Positions 58,170 through 64,000 of a stretch of DNA of 64,000 nucleotides are shown piece after piece; within the stretch, counting starts at the first letter, position 1; the number at the start of each line of letters is the position of its first letter. Under the pieces are notes generated by a model that made no database searches, was not told where the DNA came from, and worked only from the letters and a program-made list of their open reading frames with translations. Position numbers and translations under genes: made by a program. The stretch lies in contig CAUYUJ010000714.1 in assembly GCA_963575745.1 (NCBI GenBank), forward strand, positions 514,258-578,257, read 5' to 3'. Source of the stretch: Prorocentrum cordatum (Eukaryota > Sar > Dinophyceae > Prorocentrales > Prorocentraceae).

Positions 58170-58830
58170 AATGCGCCTTTGATTCCGAAAGGATCTTAGT
58201 GACGCCTGCGTTGTCGGAGCCGCACAAGGATGCGGAAGTGGCAATGAACATGGCGATAGTCTGCGTCGCTGTCAGCGCAGAGCACTGTAGGATCTTACCA
58301 CGCCCCTCTTTTAAGTCTTAGGAACGCAGCGCAACTTTCACGGACTCTGATCCCTGCGATAACGCCCGGCGCAACAATGAAGATTCTCTGGTCTGAGAAC
58401 TCACGGCAATGGAGCAACAAAGATGAAAGATGATGGCGCACGTCGGCGATGATGACAAGGCCGACGGTGGTCCCTCATCGGTGTTCCGAGAGCTCCGCGG
58501 CCACCCCGCTTCAACAATCCTGATCGGACAAGAACGGGAGGCGCCGCTCTAGTCTCATGGGCGCATTGGGCGAAGAAGGAGAACCAGAAAGCGAAGACTG
58601 CCATTTCCGAGACATCCGCCAGCGTGGGTGCCCGGTGCAATCCGTAGCCATGAATCAATTTCTACCAGCGGCAAACGGTCCACGCCGGGGGCGCTTCCCC
58701 TCAGCCGCCACCGTGCCTGCACGAAATGTGCGCGTTTTCGAAGACCGAGTGCTGCTCTGCATGGTCTCTGCTATCCGATGGGGGGCCCTCTCCCTCGGCG
58801 CGCGGAGTGCTGCAGTCGTCCCCCCCCCCC
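58170..58830. other. Stretch after the leader relic, no intact gene
   Basis: If the relic marks a retroposed cDNA, it would lie here on the plus strand. No frame over 95 codons with a recognisable domain. Confidence 0.35.
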
Positions 58831-58836
58831 CTCTTC

Positions 58837-59066
58837 TCGGCTAGGCGTAAGAGTGACCCTGGGTAAGAGTGACCTTCGGTGCGCAGCGTTTGGGGGCGCG
58901 CGGGAGCCAAACCCAAGGGCGCGGGCCGCTCATATCGCACCGCGCTCGGCGATCGGGGGGAGCCCGATGAGCCCGCACCAAAGGTCACTCCGGCGAAAGG
59001 TGGGGGAGCCCGATGAGCCCGCACCAAAGGTCACTCCGGCGAAAGGTCACTCTTCCGTGCAGTCGA
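58837..59066. mobile_element. TCGG-CTACAC family MITE, copy 3
   Basis: Left end TCGGCTAGGCGTAAGAGTG; right end inverted TCGACTGCACGGAAGAGTG. Flanks TCTTC and CCTTC (four of five match). Contains an internal tandem duplication of about 44 bp (GAGCCCGATGAGCCCGCACC block twice). Confidence 0.82.
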
Positions 59067-59425
59067 CCTTCTCTCGAGGCCACGGCCCACTGGATCCGCG
59101 CCCCCAGGGGCCACGCGCAGGAGCTGCGGCTCCGCGCACTCGAGCTTCCACGGCGGCCCGGGCTGGCCGCCGAGGCCGCCGAGGCCGCCGAGGTGGCCTT
59201 CAAGGTGCCCCGAAGACGAGCCAGGGTGGCCCCGAGGCGGCCGCTCGTGGCCTCGAGGCGGCCCGAGATGCCTCCGCGGGGGCCCAAAAGGGACCCCCCG
59301 AGAGGATCCCGAGCAGGGGGTGCCGCTGGAGCGCTCTGGGGCCCTGCTGGGCGTTACGGTGCTCCGTGGGGTCCTCCGGGCCGTTCTGGGGCCAGCAGGG
59401 GCCGTCACTGGGGGTCTTGAGAGCA
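59067..59425. other. GC-rich stretch, satellite-like words
   Basis: GGCC-rich with CCGAGGCCGCCGAGG. Loosely resembles the complex satellite. No gene. Confidence 0.4.
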
Positions 59426-59429
59426 ATCT

Positions 59430-59600
59430 GCATGCATGCATGCATGCATGCATACATGCATGCATGTACATCCACTCACACATCTATATATAAATGTGTG
59501 TGTATATATGTTATGTATATATATACACATCTATAAACATAATATATGTATAATACATTGATGTTATCTCTCTATATATATATATATATACATGTGTGTG
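59430..59600. repeat. CATG tetranucleotide then TA-rich microsatellite
   Basis: CATGCATGCATG run followed by TATATG/TGTGTG dinucleotides. Confidence 0.92.
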
Positions 59601-60506
59601 TGTGGACCGGAATCGAATCGAATCGAGCCAGCCAGAATCGGTATCCCAGCGGACCGATCGGACCCGAGTGTGGAGGGGGGCACAACCCCACCCCCCCCCC
59701 GCCTGTGGGGGTGGGCCGCGCCGTCCTCCAGGAAAGGGGCCCTGCCACGGCGGCCGGGCCGCCCCGCCCCCCCCGCCTCGGCGTGAGCCCGGTGCACGTC
59801 TCGGGCGGGTGCCGCGTGGGCGCCGCCGCGAGGACCGCGCCCATGCCGAGGGGCGCCGCGGCGAGGCCTCGGCGGGCGAGGGGGCGGGGCGGGGGGTGGG
59901 GGGTGGGGTCAAGCTAGCCAAGACGAGTTCGTCGGAGACTGATTCGGCTCATGCGCTGGGGTCAGAGCCCTGGCTGGTGCCTGCAACCCCCAGCAGACAC
60001 AGCGAGGTCGCCACTCTGCGAGACTGTCTGGGGCCCGAAGCTGTCGGGTGCCCGAAACTGTCGGGTGCCCCATCTGCTGGGATTACCGCGGAAGGCGCTA
60101 AGGGGATAGGAGGGTTGCACGTGGATGCTACAATGGGGGCTCGGCCAGAAGAAACCTCCGCAAGAAACCCAACCCTGAAATCCGCGATTTGTCCAGTGAA
60201 AACCTCAATTTGTCGATCGGAAATCGTCAAGGTCTTATTGGGGGGCACATCGAAATCCAAGAAACCCAGGGCACCCTGGCAAAATCCAACTGGTTTCTTG
60301 GCACACGCCCCCACTGTAAGGCAAATTGCGTCTTGCCTAACCTAGCGTATGGGCGGGTAACGCGTGTCAGAAACGGCTCTGACGGGTAAAGATCTGGGCC
60401 AAAGGGGCTCCGCTAGCGGAGCTACCATCGAGGCAACTTGCTTGGGGCACGTGCAGCCCCATTTAGGAGTTTGGCTGCGCCAGACGTGACCCAGATGCCC
60501 CGATCC
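59601..60506. other. No gene seen
   Basis: GC-rich to 59910, then balanced composition. Open frames of 120-250 codons without domain. GCCCGAAGCTGTCGGGT doubled at 60030-60070. Confidence 0.4.
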
Positions 60507-60508
60507 TA

Positions 60509-60684
60509 CAGTCGGGGCGCTGACCTAAGGAACCCTAAATAAGGAACGAGGCCCCTCTTTTCCATACGTCAACCTCCGATTTCCGATCGAAAACATAAGG
60601 AAAACCTGAGGCAAGCTGCGAAACACTTAAGGAACGCGGAGCCCCTCCCCAACCAAAAGGGTTCCTTCTTCAGGGCACCTACTG
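60509..60684. mobile_element. 176-bp TA-flanked MITE, copy 3
   Basis: Starts CAGTCGGGG, ends CACCTACTG, TA on both sides. Same length and blocks as copies at 3205 and 27188. Confidence 0.85.
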
Positions 60685-60686
60685 TA

Positions 60687-61360
60687 TCAGCAACCACTGC
60701 GCGGATCCGAACCACCAGGATTTGTATTTTTGCCTCTGCACCAACCGTTCTCGCCCAGCCTCGGGCCCCGCGAGGCCCTCGCGGATCGATGCGGCTCGAG
60801 CAGCGCCGCAGGGAAGGGTGTCGAAGGCTCTGGGAGTGAATTTCCCCGCGCTGCCGCATTTTTTTTTGCCAACGTCGGATCTCAGGGGGCCACCGCATCG
60901 GGAGGACTGCCAAGAAGCTGGGAACTCAGAACTCCCACGGTGTTTTTTTTTTTTTCAATCGCGGCGCTCTTCCTTCCTTTTAGCCGCGGGTCCGCTTTCA
61001 GGCCCTGGGGCCATCAACCGTGATCCGGAACGCAGGACTGGCTTCGGGGAATGGGTCGGGACCTCTGGGGCCGCTAGCGTGTCGCGACCGACGCGGCCAG
61101 GGTGGCGCTGACCGCGCTGGGGACTTCCCAGCGCCTCGCGCAGGCCGCGCTGGCGCGCGGATACTCCTATGCGAGTCGGTGACTCGTGCGGGCGCAGTAT
61201 CATGGCGACGTCGACACGGCGGCACCTCGGCGGGTGTCTGGGACACACACGGCTGGATTCACAGGAGCGCGGGTGCACATTGCTCGACGCGGTGCTGCTC
61301 CGAGGGGCAAAAGGGCGGGCTACCACGAGGGTCTGGCCCAAATCGGCGCGTTCCCTCGAA
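60687..61360. other. No gene seen
   Basis: Two T runs (60860, 60942). GC-rich otherwise. No domain. Confidence 0.4.
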
Positions 61361-61361
61361 C

Positions 61362-61600
61362 CTCCTCCTCCTCCTTCTCCTCTTCCTCCTCCTCCTCCTC
61401 CTCCTCCTCCTCTTCCTCCTCTTCCTCCTCCTCCTCCTCCTCCTCCTCCTCCTCCTCCTCCTCCTCCCCCTCCTCCTCCTCCTCCTCCTCCTCCTTCTTC
61501 CCCTCCTCCTCCTCCTCCTCCTCCTTCTCCTCCTCCTTCTCCTCCTCCTCCTCCTCCTCCTCCTCCTCCTCCTCCTCCTCCTCCTCCTCCGCCGCCCCCC
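61362..61600. repeat. CCT microsatellite
   Basis: CCT with CTT interruptions. R/G/S frames are artefacts. Confidence 0.95.
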
Positions 61601-62222
61601 CGCATTCATCTCAATGTGATGGTACAATGGACCGAGCATGTGGCCGACACCCACATGTAAAACATCCGGACACCACTCGCTGCACACACATGCGGCAGCC
61701 TGGCCTGCGCGGCCACGACAGGGGCGAGCGCTGAAAAGATCTCCCGACACGTGCGTACCCAGTTCTCGCACAGGCCGGCCGCGCCATGTGCGTGCGGCTT
61801 CTGGTAAGTGGGTGGATAGAACAAGCACCGTGGCGCTGCTCTGCTGAATCCTGCAAAGATTGGACTCACATCTTCGCCACGCTGACTTCGTCACTCTGTC
61901 GCCCCGAATGCGGCGGCGCGGGCCGAGGGGGGATCGAGGTTCGAGGCTTTCGGCGTCTTTCACCCTTTTGGGGCCTTTGAGAGGCTCCTCGTCGCCACGA
62001 CTGGATCCATATCGAAATTCTAGCCTTTGCGCACCCGAGTGCAAGTCGGGGGTCGACTTTGGACACCTGGGCGCACGACCTCCGGGGTCATATTTTTTGT
62101 CGGTGCTGTTTGCAATCGCGCTGTTTCTCCATAAATTTCGGCCTCGTGGGGGCCCGTTTCGGGACCCGCCGCCATGAAACAAACAAACACATCCAGAATG
62201 AAACACGTGCTGTGGGGAAGAG
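61601..62222. other. No gene seen
   Basis: Unique mixed sequence without domain. Confidence 0.4.
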
Positions 62223-62226
62223 TTAG

Positions 62227-62370
62227 GTCGGGCATGTCATCCTACAGCCGGATGTTGGACGAACGGTAGAAATACTAAAACAATATTGCCAAATTTTCAA
62301 ACATAAATCGTCTTCATATTAGTTTTCTACTATTTTTGAATATTTGCTTCCGTAGAGGGACATGCCCGAC
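62227..62370. mobile_element. AT-rich MITE with TTAG duplication
   Basis: Inverted ends GTCGGGCATGTC ... GACATGCCCGAC continue imperfectly (CCTAC/CTCTAC). Flanked by TTAG on both sides (62223-62226, 62371-62374). The interior is strongly AT-rich against GC-rich flanks. 144 bp, no coding capacity. Confidence 0.78.
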
Positions 62371-62374
62371 TTAG

Positions 62375-64000
62375 TGGAAGAGGTCGGGAGCTCTGGGGCC
62401 GCGGGTTGACAAGAACTCCTCGTCAAATTTTGGGTGAGGAAGGGGATGTCGCGTGCGTGAGCCGAGCTCCAGGCCCGTCTGCCTCCCCCTCGTCAGCCTG
62501 CCCCCTCCCTCCAGCGTGGCTCGGCGCGTGGCTCTGCACAAGCAGTCCACGGCCTTTGCCGGGCGTGCGCCGTGCGGCGTCGACGGAAGAAGGGGCCGGG
62601 TCGAGGATCGAGGCTTTGCGTCGAGGCTTCTGGGCGCCTTCTCCTCCTTGCTTTTGGGCCTCCAGGAGGCCTTGTGTCGCCGTGGGGGGGGGGTCTTCCC
62701 TGACGCGCTGGTCAAAGCGCACTCTGTGAGAGATCCTGGGGTCAGTTATGAGTGAGGGGCAGCGATAAGCGGCGACTGGCATAGCGGGGATGCATCGACC
62801 TGGGATCGAAGATACATCGCCGATAAATCGACGACAGACCCCCGATAGCAAATCAGCACCTCCCTGGGCGGGCATGGGGCTATCGGGCCCCTATCGGCGA
62901 TCAGTGGGTGATTAAGGGTAGATGCATCCCCCCGTATGCCTATCCCCCCCCAAATCGTTGCCCCTGAGGCCACTTTTGGAGGGGCGACGCCGGAAAGCAA
63001 AGAGAACCTCGACAGAAGGCGCACGAAGAACGCATTTACAACCTGGAGCGGGTCGGGCAGGACTCACAATAGCCCGACGTGAGCACGAAGCAGTTCCGAC
63101 GAGAACTCGGATCGAATGACTGATTCCTTCGATGCGTGGTGTGTAGGCCCGAAGGCCTCTCCCGACGGTCGCGCTGCTCTGGTCGCGCCGCCCTGTGCGC
63201 CGCGCCAGACTGGGGCGGGCCCGGGTCGACATGGCGCGGCAGCGCAACGTGTATTTTAACATTGGATAGAACACTAACGAATGTTATCTGAGGAGCGGTA
63301 ACCATGCGTTAGGAAACGCAGCGCTCGCGTGGGTAGGCCGGCGTTTCGCGATGACGCCCCGCGTAGAGCCGCCCGCGCCTAGCGCATTGGTCTTGCAAGG
63401 CCCTGTTCCCCTCCTTTCCTCCACCTTTCGGGCCAGTATCGGTGCCTCCCCAGGCCTCTGGTTTTGAACGTTATTTATATATACATACGCATATCGATGC
63501 GTATGTACATATGATATATGTGTATACGCGTCTGTTTATACGGCTACCTATGTTATACATGTGTTTATGGTGCATGCACAGATGCTGTATACTAGATTCG
63601 TATATACATCTAAGCATACACACATCGCACATCCTGAAGCAAACAACCATACACCCCAACATACCCTCGCTTAAGCGTGAAACCTGCGTGCTGGACGTCA
63701 GTGGAGGTGGTGAGGAAGAAGTGGGGGGGAAAGTGGCCAGGAGGGGCGAGGAGGGATGGAGGAGAGAGTGGGGGAGGAGAAAGAGGAATGCGGGAGACAG
63801 GAACACGGCTGGAGGGATGAGGAGGGAGGTGGGAGCAGCCCGCAACCCAGGCGTCCACGAATCCCTAAGTGACCAGACCCACATCATATCAACATTTCGA
63901 AAAGGTGTACTCTCAAATCTGGTGCAATCTTTTAATATTTCTTTGGGCAAATATTGAAAAGTTTGACCTGCCGAAGGGCCAGGGAATCCGCAGCAACGGC
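62375..64000. other. 1.6 kb to window end, no gene seen
   Basis: GC-rich to 63440, then a short TA-rich stretch (63470-63620) and purine-rich GGAGG tract (63710-63830). Frames up to 170 codons lack any domain. Confidence 0.4.

Noticed and set aside
58647-58657. Second CCGTAGCCAT word
   Set aside because: Match stops after 10 bases and the following sequence does not resemble the leader.

Overview
The window looks like repeat-rich nuclear DNA of a dinoflagellate. The reasons are high GC content with long CCT, CAT, GAC and CTGT microsatellites, retroelement proteins of dinoflagellate type, a degenerate copy of the dinoflagellate trans-spliced leader at 58131-58150, and many short inverted-repeat elements. 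Genus and species cannot be told from the sequence. I recognise no host protein gene, rRNA or tRNA. Most long open frames elsewhere are artefacts of microsatellites (runs of D, H, S, L, R or G).

The coding content is three retrotransposons, all on the minus strand, between 20.6 and 40.9 kb. (1) A LINE at about 20.6-24.7 kb has an apurinic endonuclease-reverse transcriptase protein and only the tail of an upstream frame. (2) A tyrosine-recombinase retrotransposon, here YRE-A, spans 28005-34281. (3) A second one, YRE-B, spans 34477-40911. Each YRE reads, 5' to 3': short terminal repeat A1; small cysteine-rich one-membrane-span ORF; gag-like ORF; reverse transcriptase-RNase H; tyrosine recombinase followed by a domain resembling C5 cytosine DNA methyltransferases; then repeats B1, A2 and B2. 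A1/A2 and B1/B2 form split direct repeats as in Ngaro/PAT-type elements. Both flanks of YRE-A and the 3' flank of YRE-B are CAT/ATG trinucleotide tracts, and most repeat junctions carry the trinucleotide CAT, which suggests a recombination core that targets such tracts. YRE-A is decayed in its recombinase-methyltransferase part. YRE-B is intact in frame but has Ser in place of the first recombinase Arg.

Around these, 0-20 kb and 41-64 kb are mosaics of short non-autonomous inverted-repeat elements. Three families start with TCGG and make 5-bp target duplications. Others sit at TA with ends starting CAGT (Tc1/mariner style). Tandem arrays include a CCCCACTGT-type minisatellite (7.6-8.7 kb), a complex satellite of CCAAGA-GGCC type with higher-order cassettes (41.3-46.4 and 48.6-49.4 kb), a 79-bp minisatellite (46.7-47.9 kb) and a related 90-bp one (48.1-48.5 kb).

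The strongest candidates for new biology are the YRE pair (membrane-protein ORF, methyltransferase-like fusion, split repeats, CAT-tract integration) and the TCGG/5-bp-duplication elements.
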